A DNA stretch of 64,000 bases from Archangium violaceum Cb vi76 (GTDB taxonomy: Bacteria; Myxococcota; Myxococcia; Myxococcales; Myxococcaceae), in contig NZ_JPMI01000367.1 of assembly GCF_000733295.1 (NCBI RefSeq), positions 62,001 to 126,000 of the forward strand, in the 5' to 3' direction. The position numbers and the translations under genes are program-made. Below are positions 50,901-59,170 of the stretch, piece after piece. Below the pieces are notes generated by a model that saw only the letters and a list, made by a program, of their open reading frames with translations, searched no databases and was not told the origin of the DNA. Numbering within the stretch: position 1 is the stretch's first letter; the number at the start of each line of letters is the position of its first letter.

Positions 50901-51974
50901 CACCAGGAGCTGCAGTTGCTCATCGCCCTGGGCATTCCCCTGTCCCAGGTGCAGGGCTACCGCTCGCCCGAGGTGAAGCACACGTACGCCCGGGCCCGGG
51001 AGCTCTTCCATTCCGTGGGGGATGCGCTGCCGGACCTGGAGCTGCCCTACTGGGGGCCCTTCGCCTACTACTTCGCCCGTGCCGAGTACCGCCTGTCCCA
51101 CGAGCTGGCCGAGCAACTGGTGGAGCTCGGCTCGCGCAGGCACGACCAGGAATTGCTCTGCCTGGGCTACCGGATGATGGCCGCCGACTTCTTCGCCTGG
51201 GGCCAGCAGCACCCGGCGCGCGAGTACGTGGAGCGGGCGCTGGCGTGCTCGGACTTCTCCCCGGAGCGGCACCGGCTGCTGGCCGAGAAGCACTGGGTGG
51301 ACCCCACGGCGGTGGCCCTCATCCATGCCTCCCTCATCCACGCGGTGCTCGGCCAGCCGGAGCGCGCGCTCCAGTACCGCCGCGAGGCGCTGGAGCTGGC
51401 CGCCCGCATCGGCCATGCGAACACCCGGGCCTATACGCTGCTCTACGCCGCCCTGTCCTGCCAGGTGAGGGGGGACGCGCGCGGCACGCTCGCGCTGGCC
51501 GAGGAGTGTCATGCCCTCGCGAGCGAGCACTGGTTGCGGTTGTTCATCGAGTGGTCCGGCCTGCTGCGCGGCTGGGCACTGGCCCGGCTGGGGCAGCCCG
51601 GCAAGGGGCTGGAGCAGATGCGCGAGTTCCTCGGCCGGTGGCGGATGACGGGCCTGCGCGCGGGCATGCCGCACACCCTCGGGCTGTTGGCGGAAGTGCA
51701 CCTGGGCCTGAGCGAGCCCCGCGAGGCGCTGCTCTCGGTGCAAGAGGGACTGCGGTGGGTGGAGGCGGTGGGGGAGCGTTCCTACGAGGCGGAGTTGCAC
51801 CGGATTGGCGCCGGCGCACACCGGGCGCTGGGCCACGCGCGGGAGGCCCACGCGAGCCTGCTCGAGGCGGTGCGCATCGCGCGCGAGCAGGGTGCTGGAG
51901 AGTTCGAGCGGCATGCGTTGCTGGCGCTCGAGCGGCCAGCGGGACCAGGCGCGGGGGTCCCGGGGCTTGTCTGA
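47985..51974 (+). CDS. Ser/Thr kinase-pseudocyclase-ATPase-TPR fusion, paralogue 2 (1329 aa)
   Basis: Same domain order as the protein at 36024: short N-tail with the shared GFGDSFL signature, Hanks kinase (GGGAMGQV, HRDLKPSN, DFG), cyclase-like domain, AAA_16 ATPase with Walker A GEAGIGKSR near residue 564, and a long TPR region containing LQVQGYRSPEV-type repeats. The first metal Asp of the cyclase is again replaced (SCRLAG), the second kept (GDEVLACFGYP). The acidic N-terminal tail of paralogue 1 is missing. The start at 47985 has GGGGAG eight bases upstream; an ATG at 47919 is less likely. It precedes a sigma factor gene by about 50 bp. Confidence 0.93.
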   Translation: MREETGHNPRGGQPRPAGGHSSEGSGFGDSFLKEVAQEPLPFRKPAPGERLGGSDGRRFDIISALGGGAMGQVFRARDEELQREVALKFILPRTGHDGQWLTSMLRQEARAIAHLDHENIVRIFDVAEWVGASWEPRIPFLVMECLEGESLAELLHREGRLGVRRTVEIMSGVATGLAHAHDRHIVHRDLKPSNVFLTRRGPVKLLDFGLAWLTSTSNSPVPYLPTAGTPPYMSPEQWRGGAQDERTDLWSAGVMLYEMLTGELPYPSATLEELRDQVVSAEPAPRIRAHRPEVPEEVDALVAAVLAKEPHERPRSAAELRDSLRRVEERLGPWREEPRSLVPQRRQVTLVSCRLAGSGVQAGELDPEDFSELEASFQKSCSEVIQRYGGSITTCVGDEVLACFGYPVAREEDSVRAVDAGLRLAASLPVRVGIHTETVVFDDNLPELRGRTPTIQGEAPRIASWLARQAGSGTVVLSHATHTLVRAAFDADALGTRTFEGVSGARNVAAWRVTRVRKAVFRFDRALATGPLSTFVGREDELRLLLEVWERAGEGRGSFVLVSGEAGIGKSRLLQELRLRVPTRTRLRLRCQCWSQFANSAFHPLVGMLQHLFRLDAEGSPGANLARLESHLGAFGLAPEHMALIAALLSLPVKENLPILQLSPERQKERTFEALAELLLRMSRMRPVLAVVEDLHWADPSTLELLDFLMGRVEKARVLVLLSARPGFQHTWPATGPLLRVGLERLPARLTATLVRESAGERELPPETVLRLVEKTDGIPLFVEEMTRMVAGGGVLPSIPITLHELLLARLDRLPPGQKALAQLCAVVGRGFSHALMATLTRRGAASLRGDLEELVASGLLQHDVEGGGPGYQFRHALLQDAAYQSLLRGTRRQHHRRIAQALVEQFPEVVETQPEVLAHHYTEAGDFVPAIHHWMRAGIRASLHSANQEAVSHLRYALKLLRSLPDAGQRIHQELQLLIALGIPLSQVQGYRSPEVKHTYARARELFHSVGDALPDLELPYWGPFAYYFARAEYRLSHELAEQLVELGSRRHDQELLCLGYRMMAADFFAWGQQHPAREYVERALACSDFSPERHRLLAEKHWVDPTAVALIHASLIHAVLGQPERALQYRREALELAARIGHANTRAYTLLYAALSCQVRGDARGTLALAEECHALASEHWLRLFIEWSGLLRGWALARLGQPGKGLEQMREFLGRWRMTGLRAGMPHTLGLLAEVHLGLSEPREALLSVQEGLRWVEAVGERSYEAELHRIGAGAHRALGHAREAHASLLEAVRIAREQGAGEFERHALLALERPAGPGAGVPGLV

Positions 51975-52022
51975 GGGGGCGGGCGAGTGAAGGACAACGA
52001 GAGGCAGCGAGGGAGAGCCACC

Positions 52023-52655
52023 ATGCAGTTGGAAGAGCGCGAGAAGCTGGAGCAGGACATCCAGGTGCTGTGCAAGCGGGGCGACCTGGCCGGGGCCGTG
52101 GAGCGGGCGCTGGAGGGATATGGGCAGGAGCTCATGCGGTTGATGGCCTCCGTGCTGCACGACTATGAGCGGAGCCGGGACGCCTTCAGCCTCTTCAGCG
52201 AGAACCTCCTGCGGGGGCTGCCGGGATTCCGCTGGGAGAGCTCCTTCCGGACGTGGGCCTACCGCCTGGCGCGCAACGCCTGTTACCAGGTGATGCACGC
52301 GCCGGCCGGGCGGGAGCAGCCGGTGACCATGTCCAAGCTGCCGGACGCCGCGGAGAGGCCTCGCTCGGAGACCCGGCCCTGGCAGCGCACCTCGGTGAAG
52401 GAGCGCTTCCGAGCGCTGCGCGAGAGCCTGGAACCCCAGGAGCGCATGTTGTTGCTGCTCCGGGTGGACCAGCGCCTGTCCTGGGAGGAGGTGGCGCGCG
52501 TCATGTCCGAGGGCGAGGAGCCGTTGTCGGACTCGGCGCTCAAGCGCAAGGCGGCCGCGTTGCGCCAGCAATTCCAGCGCATCAAGACGCACCTGCGCTC
52601 GCTCGCCCAGGAGGAGGGGCTCATCGCGGACGAGGACTCCCCGACGCCCGCGTAG
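52023..52655 (+). CDS. ECF-like RNA polymerase sigma factor (210 aa)
   Basis: Region 2-like sequence with RDAFSLFSENLLRGLPGFRWESSFRTWAYRLARNACYQ and a region 4-like C-terminus (LEPQERMLLLLRVDQRLSWEEVARVM, ALKRKAAALRQQFQRI). The recognition helix is less canonical than usual. It directly follows the kinase gene, so kinase signalling may feed into its use, as seen for several myxobacterial kinase/sigma pairs. I take ATG 52023 after GAGGGAGAG; an in-frame GTG at 51987 is possible. No anti-sigma gene adjacent. Confidence 0.8.
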   Translation: MQLEEREKLEQDIQVLCKRGDLAGAVERALEGYGQELMRLMASVLHDYERSRDAFSLFSENLLRGLPGFRWESSFRTWAYRLARNACYQVMHAPAGREQPVTMSKLPDAAERPRSETRPWQRTSVKERFRALRESLEPQERMLLLLRVDQRLSWEEVARVMSEGEEPLSDSALKRKAAALRQQFQRIKTHLRSLAQEEGLIADEDSPTPA

Positions 52656-52749
52656 GGGGGGGCACCCCCGGTTGATTCCGCGTCAATCCCGGGGGAGCAT
52701 CCGACTCCCAACGCGGGCACGAGGCCCGCGAGGCCCGGAGGCCACCCAG

Positions 52750-53895
<1,146 letters not shown>

Positions 53896-53977
53896 CCGCT
53901 CGCGAACGTTGAGCACCGCACAGGCGCCGGGGAAAATCCCGGCGTCCGGAGCCCGGGTCCGTTATCGGGCCGGGCCT

Positions 53978-54406
53978 ATGTCCAAGCCGCGCGAGTGGAA
54001 GGTCGGAGACACCACGGTCCGTTTCGAGCCGCCCGAGCTCGTCTGGGTCCACACCCGGGGTCAGGCCACCCTGGAGGACGCCATCCAGCTGGTGGAGATC
54101 TACCGGGAGCTGGGCCAGCAGCACCCCTTCCTCATCGTGTCGGACCTGAGCAAGGCCACCACCCTGGACGTGGAAGGCGGGAGCTATCTGAGCAAGCATG
54201 TCCAGCCGAAGTGGATTCTCGGCACCATCTACATCCGCGCGCGGCTGCTGCACCGGGCCGTGGCCAAGGGGATCGCGCTCGCGGCGCACCTGGCCGGGCG
54301 TGCGGAGGAGAGCGCGCTGACGCGGGTCCACTTCGTCTCCTCGGAAGCCGAGGCGCGCGAGCTCGTGGCCCGCATGCGCGAGGAGCGGTTCGGCAAGGTG
54401 GCCTGA
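53978..54406 (+). CDS. STAS/SpoIIAA-like protein (142 aa)
   Basis: Compact alpha/beta protein with the same overall pattern as the STAS-like protein at 11301-11762: an initial strand (VRFEPPELVWVHTRGQATLED), LGQQHPFLIVSDLSKAT, a long middle helix and a final FVSSEAEARELVARM. The typical phosphoserine position is not evident. May act in partner-switching signalling, here with a receiver protein and a histidine kinase remnant nearby. No strong RBS seen before ATG 53978. Confidence 0.8.
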   Translation: MSKPREWKVGDTTVRFEPPELVWVHTRGQATLEDAIQLVEIYRELGQQHPFLIVSDLSKATTLDVEGGSYLSKHVQPKWILGTIYIRARLLHRAVAKGIALAAHLAGRAEESALTRVHFVSSEAEARELVARMREERFGKVA

Positions 54407-54440
54407 GCGGGACCCTTCCGGTGGCGAGCGGCTCCAACGG

Positions 54441-54455
54441 GTCCGACTGTTGGAC
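54441..54455. promoter_or_regulatory. GTCCGACTGTTGGAC, near-palindromic site
   Basis: Fifteen bases, GTCC-R-AC-T-GT-T-GGAC, that read the same on both strands except one pair and the centre. The core of the long palindrome at 61054-61080 is the same 15-mer with A instead of G at position five. It lies just before the kinase remnant and receiver gene. Possibly an operator for one shared regulator. Confidence 0.4.
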
Positions 54456-54457
54456 CA

Positions 54458-54763
54458 GTGAGGCGCCGCCAGCGCATCTGCACGCGGGTGCGGCGGCAGG
54501 ACGGCGGGGAGCTCCCGGTGGAGATCTCCACCACCGTCGTCCAGAGCGGAGGCGGGCCCATCCGCTACCTCTTGGGCACGCCGCACGACCGGGGGGGCAT
54601 GGGCGTGGGCCTCTACATCTCGCGGGAGATCATCTTCCACCACGGCGGCACCATGCGGGTGTCGAGCGAAGAGGGCAGGGGGAGCACCTTCTGCTTCTCC
54701 GTCCCCTACGCACCCCGGCGGGAGCGGAATGGGCTTCATTCCTGGTTTGCCGAGAGGAGGTGA
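54458..54763 (+). pseudogene. Histidine kinase remnant (PAC plus HATPase end, 101 codons)
   Basis: The first 35 residues resemble the end of a PAS/PAC sensor (RVRRQDGGELPVEISTTVVQSGGGPIRYLLGT) and jump directly to the glycine-rich G2 end of a kinase ATP-binding domain (GMGVGLYISREIIFHHGG, GRGSTFCFSVPYA). The DHp helix with the phosphorylated His and the N, G1 and F boxes are missing, and the frame is intact. An internal deletion of several hundred codons is the best reading. The response regulator gene starts five bases later, so this was its cognate kinase. Confidence 0.75.
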
Positions 54764-54768
54764 GCGGG

Positions 54769-55158
54769 ATGACCGGAGCACGCATCCTCGTCGTGGACGA
54801 TGACCCGGACATGCAGGACGTGATGGCCCTGGCCCTGGAGGCCGGGGACTACCAGGTGTGCAGGGCCTCGAATGGCCAGGAGGCGTTGGAACAGGTGGAG
54901 GCGTGCGCGCCGGACCTCATCCTGCTCGACATGCGGATGCCGGTGATGGATGGCTGGACCTTCGCGGCGGAGCTGCGCCGGCGCCATGGCCACCGCGTCC
55001 CCATCGTGGTGTGCACGGCGGCCGAGGACGCGCGGCGGCGTGGGCTCGAGGTGGGAGCCGTGGGCTGCCTGAGCAAACCCTTCGAGCTGGAGGAGCTGCT
55101 CCACCTCGTGGAGTCCGTGCTGCCCCCCCGGTGGGGGCGGGCGAGCCAGCATCCCTGA
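54769..55158 (+). CDS. Response regulator receiver (129 aa)
   Basis: Receiver-only protein, with the acidic triad DDD at 9-11, phosphoacceptor Asp near residue 53 in LILLDMRMP, Thr in VVCTAA and Lys in CLSKPF. No output domain. The partner kinase gene just upstream is reduced to a fragment, so it may be phosphorylated by another kinase or be on the way to loss. AGGAGG upstream of ATG 54769. Confidence 0.9.
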   Translation: MTGARILVVDDDPDMQDVMALALEAGDYQVCRASNGQEALEQVEACAPDLILLDMRMPVMDGWTFAAELRRRHGHRVPIVVCTAAEDARRRGLEVGAVGCLSKPFELEELLHLVESVLPPRWGRASQHP

Positions 55159-55198
55159 AGGCGGACGGCCGGAGGGAGAGGGGACATCCACGGGGCGC

Positions 55199-55579
55199 CT
55201 ACGGTTGTTCCGGCATGGGCAGGGAGTGGAGCTCCGCGGGCCAGTCCTCCTCCCGAGAGGGCCGCGCGGGCTCGGCGCGCTGGGACTCGGGGGACTCGTT
55301 CAGGAAGTCCTCTTCCAGAATCTCCTGCAACAGCGCATCGGTGGCCTCCCGGGCCTGCTGGAGCGTCTCGGGACGGGCCTCGGAGGCCCGTGCCCGCTCC
55401 TCGCCAGGCAGGGGGATGACGGCCTCGCCCGCGGGGGACTGGACCTGGGGAACACGCGGCGCCGCGGGCTCCCGGACGGTGGCGGGCTTGTCGAAGACGT
55501 GGCTCTCTGGCTCCCGCTCCGCCGCCAGGGCCTCGTGCGCCCCGGCTCTCCCCTTCGAACGAGCCTCCTCCTTCGCCAT
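55199..55579 (-). CDS. Hypothetical, low-complexity acidic/basic protein (126 aa)
   Basis: Disordered-looking protein rich in Glu, Ala, Arg and Pro, with a helical segment ATDALLQEILEEDFLNESPESQ in the C-terminal half. No family recognised. The RBS GGGAGG is well placed before ATG 55579, which supports expression. Confidence 0.6.
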   Translation of the reverse strand: MAKEEARSKGRAGAHEALAAEREPESHVFDKPATVREPAAPRVPQVQSPAGEAVIPLPGEERARASEARPETLQQAREATDALLQEILEEDFLNESPESQRAEPARPSREEDWPAELHSLPMPEQP

Positions 55580-55716
55580 GCGCGCCTCCCTCTGTTTCCT
55601 TCCGGAAGGTAGGCATGACCCCGGGCCCTGAAAGCACGAAGGGCCCGGAATCCCTGGGAATCCGAGCCCTGGACGCCGGTCGGGCGCCTGTCTGCCTGCC
55701 TCTCGATTGGACTGCC

Positions 55717-55899
55717 TCACATCTCGAGGGGCGGCTGGGGGCCGGGCACGATGCCGGCGATATCCGGATCCTCCTCGCCGGGCTGGCGGGCCGGCCGCGC
55801 TTCCTTCTCGCGCTGGCGCTCGGCCTTCTTGGCGTCCTTGTCCCGCTGCTTCTGCTGGCGGGCCATCTCCTTCTGTCTCTTCGTTGACCTTCCCTGCAT
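55717..55899 (-). CDS. Small highly charged protein (60 aa)
   Basis: Lys/Arg/Glu-rich peptide (STKRQKEMARQQKQRDKDAKKAERQREKEA at its start, given only by composition here) with a short Pro-rich tail ending PPLEM. Good AGGAG RBS upstream of ATG 55899, and the start codon lies just past the cold-shock terminator. Similar small basic proteins recur in myxobacterial genomes; function unknown, possibly RNA or DNA binding. Confidence 0.62.
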   Translation of the reverse strand: MQGRSTKRQKEMARQQKQRDKDAKKAERQREKEARPARQPGEEDPDIAGIVPGPQPPLEM

Positions 55900-55918
55900 G
55901 GATGCTCCTGGGAAAGAG

Positions 55919-55952
55919 GAAAAAAGAAGCCCGACCTCATGAGAGGCCGGGC
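55919..55952 (-). terminator. Rho-independent terminator after cold-shock gene
   Basis: On the minus strand a stem GCCCGGCCTC pairs with GAGGTCGGGC (one G-U pair) around a TCAT loop and is followed by TTCTTTTTT. The T-run makes it an unusually clear intrinsic terminator for this GC-rich genome. It lies 37 bases past the cspA-like stop codon. Confidence 0.9.
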
Positions 55953-55989
55953 CTCGTGGACTCAAAGGTAAGTAGCCGCGTTCGCGTGA

Positions 55990-56196
55990 TCAGCCGATCG
56001 GACGAACGTTCTCGGCCTGAAGACCCTTGGGGCCCTTCTTGACGTCGAACTCCACCTTCTGGCCCTCGGCCAGGGTCCGGAATCCATCAGTCTGAATCGC
56101 GGTGTGGTGGCAGAACACGTCCGGGCCCCCGCTGTCCTGGGTGATGAAGCCAAAGCCCTTCGCGTCGTTGAACCACTTCACGGTGCCACTTGCCAT
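55990..56196 (-). CDS. Cold-shock protein, CspA family (68 aa)
   Basis: Single cold-shock domain with both RNA-binding motifs: KGFGFITQD (RNP1) and DVFCHHTAI (RNP2-like). It binds single-stranded RNA or DNA and prevents secondary structure. A leader of about 250 bases without other genes precedes it, as usual for cspA-type messages with regulatory 5' ends. Ends at the strong terminator 55919-55952. Confidence 0.96.
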   Translation of the reverse strand: MASGTVKWFNDAKGFGFITQDSGGPDVFCHHTAIQTDGFRTLAEGQKVEFDVKKGPKGLQAENVRPIG

Positions 56197-56445
56197 GCTC
56201 TGATTCTTTCTCCTACACAGCCAGGCGACCATCGCCAGACTGTGCGCTCACTGGAGCGCATGCCGGGCGTACACCCGGTTGCTCGTGAAGTCGAGCCGGG
56301 AACCCCCCGACCATCCTTTTCACGACGCCGGGCACACGGCGGCGATCCACCACATAACACTCCTTCGAGGCCGTGTTCTTCCGGAATCACCGTCCGCCAG
56401 AAGCTTTCCGGTGGGACGGTGACGGACTCCGGGAATACGGGATGT

Positions 56446-56883
56446 TCAGGGGTGGGCACTGTTTTCCGGCGGCAGGGCGCGCGCGGGGGGGCGACGGGCG
56501 AGCAGCAGGTCCGTGCCGGCGGCGAGCCCCGCGCCCACCGCGTAGCAGACGAGGTCCGAGGCGAGGAAGCCCCGGCCCAGCACGAGTGCGCCCAGGCGGT
56601 GGGCCCGGAGGGCGTCCAGCCAGGGGGTGTGGACGAGCTGGCTGAGCTCGACGAGCACGGAGAGGCCCAGGGCGCTCGCGGCGGCGCGCCGGACGGAGAG
56701 GCGGGGCAGGACGAAGACGAGGCACAGGTAGACCATGACGGTCCACAGCGCGTCGCCCGCGTAGTCGGTGACGAAGCGGGGCAGGTGGAGCCTCGCCGCC
56801 TGGGAGCGCGAGCCCAGGCCCAGCGCGACGACGAGCACCATCAGGGGCAGCAGCAGCGCGCGGGAGCGGGGGCCGGGACTCAT
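56446..56883 (-). CDS. DUF2809-type membrane protein (145 aa)
   Basis: Four hydrophobic segments with the family signatures YAGDALWTVMVYLCLVF, VLVELSQLVHTPWLDALRAHRLG and ALVLGRGFLASDLVCYAVG. Small inner-membrane protein, function unknown. The start at 56883 is the natural one, adjacent to the divergent ABC transporter promoter region. Confidence 0.85.
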   Translation of the reverse strand: MSPGPRSRALLLPLMVLVVALGLGSRSQAARLHLPRFVTDYAGDALWTVMVYLCLVFVLPRLSVRRAAASALGLSVLVELSQLVHTPWLDALRAHRLGALVLGRGFLASDLVCYAVGAGLAAGTDLLLARRPPARALPPENSAHP

Positions 56884-56932
56884 CCCGGGCAGTGTACGCG
56901 ACGCGCCGGTTTCCGGAGACCGGGCGACATTT

Positions 56933-56968
56933 CGCCAGGGGGTGGTGCGAACGTGCTTGCCCCTGGCG
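56933..56968. promoter_or_regulatory. 9-bp inverted repeat upstream of ABC importer
   Basis: CGCCAGGGG (56933-56941) and CCCCTGGCG (56960-56968) form perfect arms with an 18-base spacer. This is the last stretch before the substrate-binding protein gene and could be an operator for a LacI- or TetR-like regulator, or a hairpin in the leader RNA. No regulator gene adjoins. Confidence 0.45.
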
Positions 56969-56994
56969 TGGGGAGATGTGGACCATCGGGCCCT

Positions 56995-58272
56995 ATGCGC
57001 CGCCCGCTCATCTCCGTGCTCGTGCTGGGGCTCGTCCTCTGGACGCTCCCGGGTTGCCGCCGCAAGAAGGAAGAGGCCTCCGTGGCCGGGGGGAAGACCC
57101 CGCTCGTCTTCAAGTACCAGCCGCTGGGAGACCCGGTGGCCTTCCGCGAGCTGCTCGCGGACTTCGAGCGGAAGAACCCGGACGTGGTGCTGAGCACCGA
57201 GGCGCTGCCGAACTCCTCGGACGTGGCGCACCAGTTCTTCCTCACCTCGCTGGAGGGTGGGGCGGACGACTTCGACGTGCTGGTGGTGGACGTCGTCTGG
57301 GTGCCCGAGTTCGCGAAGGCTGGATGGATCGCCGACATCTCCAAGGCCTTCCCGCCCGAGGTGTTGCGCCGGGACTTCCTCTCCGGCCCGGTGGAGGCGG
57401 TGGTGGTGGACGGCAAGACGTACGCGGTGCCGTGGTACGTGGACGTGGGGGTGCTCTTCTACCGCAAGGACCTGGTGCCCCGGGCGCCGCGCACCTACGC
57501 GGAGCTGGAGCAGTTCGCGCGCGAGGCGAAGGCGAAGGACCCGCGGCTGCAGGGCTACGTGTGGCAGGGCCGGCAGTACGAGGGGCTCAACTGCAACGTG
57601 TTCGAGGCCATCTGGGGCCACGGGGGCCGGGTGCTGGACGAGAAGGGGCGGCTGGAGCTGGACACGGAGCAGGCCCGCGCGGGGCTCGACTACCTGCGGG
57701 GGCTCATCGCCAGTGGCGTCTCCCCGCCGGGTGTCACCTCGGCGGCCGAGGAGGAGGCGCGGCGCGTCTTCCAGTCCGGCCAGGCGGTCTTCATGCGCAA
57801 CTGGCCCTATGCGTGGGAGGAGGCGCAGAAGCCGGACTCGCCCATCCGGGGCAAGGTGGGCATCACCCCGCTGCCCACGGTGAGCGGCGAGCCGGGCTGG
57901 GGAACGCTGGGCGGGTGGCAGCTCGCGGTGAACGCGCACGTGTCGCCGAAGCGCAAGGACGCGGCCGAGCGGCTCATCGCGCACCTCACCTCGCCGGAGG
58001 CCAACGTGAGGATGGCGTTGAGCTATGGCCGCAATCCGCCGAGGCCCTCGGTGTACAAGGACCCGAGGCTGGTGGAGCGGGTGCCCTTCATCGCGAGCCT
58101 GCTGGGCATGGTGGAGAACGCGCGGCCGAGGCCGGTGACGCCGTACTACAACCTGCTCTCGGACGTGCTGCAGAGCGAGTTCTCCGCGGCCATCGCGGGC
58201 ATCCGCCCGCCGGAGACGGCGCTGAAGCAGGCGCAGCGGCAGGTGGACCACCTCACCGGGCAGTTCGAGTAG
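56995..58272 (+). CDS. Carbohydrate ABC transporter, substrate-binding lipoprotein (425 aa)
   Basis: Extracytoplasmic solute-binding protein of the maltose/trehalose type. Lipobox LPGC follows a short signal, then the two-lobed fold with FKYQPLGDPVAF, DVLVVDVVWVPEFAKAGW, YAVPWYVDVGVLFYRKDL, FMRNWPYAWEEA and GWGTLGGWQLAV. Family 1 (CUT1) landmarks are clear. Start at 56995. Followed after 13 bp by the two permease genes. The ATPase is not in the window, so a shared MalK/MsmX-like ATPase elsewhere is expected. Confidence 0.93.
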   Translation: MRRPLISVLVLGLVLWTLPGCRRKKEEASVAGGKTPLVFKYQPLGDPVAFRELLADFERKNPDVVLSTEALPNSSDVAHQFFLTSLEGGADDFDVLVVDVVWVPEFAKAGWIADISKAFPPEVLRRDFLSGPVEAVVVDGKTYAVPWYVDVGVLFYRKDLVPRAPRTYAELEQFAREAKAKDPRLQGYVWQGRQYEGLNCNVFEAIWGHGGRVLDEKGRLELDTEQARAGLDYLRGLIASGVSPPGVTSAAEEEARRVFQSGQAVFMRNWPYAWEEAQKPDSPIRGKVGITPLPTVSGEPGWGTLGGWQLAVNAHVSPKRKDAAERLIAHLTSPEANVRMALSYGRNPPRPSVYKDPRLVERVPFIASLLGMVENARPRPVTPYYNLLSDVLQSEFSAAIAGIRPPETALKQAQRQVDHLTGQFE

Positions 58273-58285
58273 GAGAGCGCGCGAG

Positions 58286-59170
58286 ATGAATGGCACGGTG
58301 AAGGCCCCGGGCTCCATGGGCCGCGAGCGGCGGCAGGCGTACATGCTGGTGGCGCCCGCGGTGCTGGTGCTGGTGGGCGTGGCGGTGTACCCGATTCTCG
58401 CCGCCATCTGGCTGAGCCTGCACCGGCTCATCCTCGTCTTCGGCGAGCGGCGGTGGGTGGGGCTGGAGAACTACGGCTTCATGCTGGGCGACGCGCGCTT
58501 CTGGAACGCGCTGGGGAACACGGGTTACTTCACGCTGGTGGCGGTGACGGTGGAGCTGTTGCTGGCGTTGCCGCTGGCCCTGTTGCTCAACACCGCGTTC
58601 CCGGGACGGGGCATCCTGCGCGCCTCGGTGCTGGTGCCGTGGGCCATCCCCACGGTGGTGAGCGCGAAGCTGTGGGCGTGGCTCTTCAACCCGGACTACG
58701 GCCTCATCAACCGGCTGCTGCCCGGGCCGGACATCAACTGGCTGGGCGTACCGGGGTACGCGCTGCACGCGGCCATCCTCGTGGACGTGTGGAAGACGAC
58801 GCCCTTCATGGCGCTGCTCCTCCTCGCGGGCCTGCAGGGCATCTCCGAGGACATCTACAAGGCGGCGCGCGTGGACGGCGCGTCGCGCTGGCGCTCGTTC
58901 GTGTCGATGACCCTGCCGCTGCTCAAGCCCGCCATCCTGCTGGCGTTGCTGTTCCGCACGCTGGACGCCTTCCGCGTCTTCGACGCCATCTTCGTGCTGA
59001 CGGAGGGCGGCCCCGCCAACACCACGGAGACGTTGAGCATCTACGCCTACAAGACGCTGATGCGGGCGGGCAACTTCGGCTACGGCTCCACGCTGTCGGT
59101 GATGACGTTCCTGTGCGTGGTGGGGTTGAGCCTCGTCTACATCCGGTTGCTCGGGAAGGAGGGGCGGTGA
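58286..59170 (+). CDS. Carbohydrate ABC transporter permease, MalF-like (294 aa)
   Basis: Six transmembrane helices, beginning with MLVAPAVLVLVGVAVYPIL. The EAA loop EDIYKAARVDGASRWRSFVSMTLP contacts the ATPase. AGGAG precedes ATG 58286. Paired with the next gene as a heterodimer of the CUT1 family, moving a disaccharide or oligosaccharide inward. Confidence 0.93.
   Translation: MNGTVKAPGSMGRERRQAYMLVAPAVLVLVGVAVYPILAAIWLSLHRLILVFGERRWVGLENYGFMLGDARFWNALGNTGYFTLVAVTVELLLALPLALLLNTAFPGRGILRASVLVPWAIPTVVSAKLWAWLFNPDYGLINRLLPGPDINWLGVPGYALHAAILVDVWKTTPFMALLLLAGLQGISEDIYKAARVDGASRWRSFVSMTLPLLKPAILLALLFRTLDAFRVFDAIFVLTEGGPANTTETLSIYAYKTLMRAGNFGYGSTLSVMTFLCVVGLSLVYIRLLGKEGR

Noticed and set aside
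48048-52592. Very long minus-strand open frame (about 1500 codons) antisense to kinase 2
   Set aside because: Caused by GC-rich codon bias in the opposite strand: low-complexity Arg/Leu/His-rich translation, no domain and no RBS. The plus-strand gene carries all kinase motifs.
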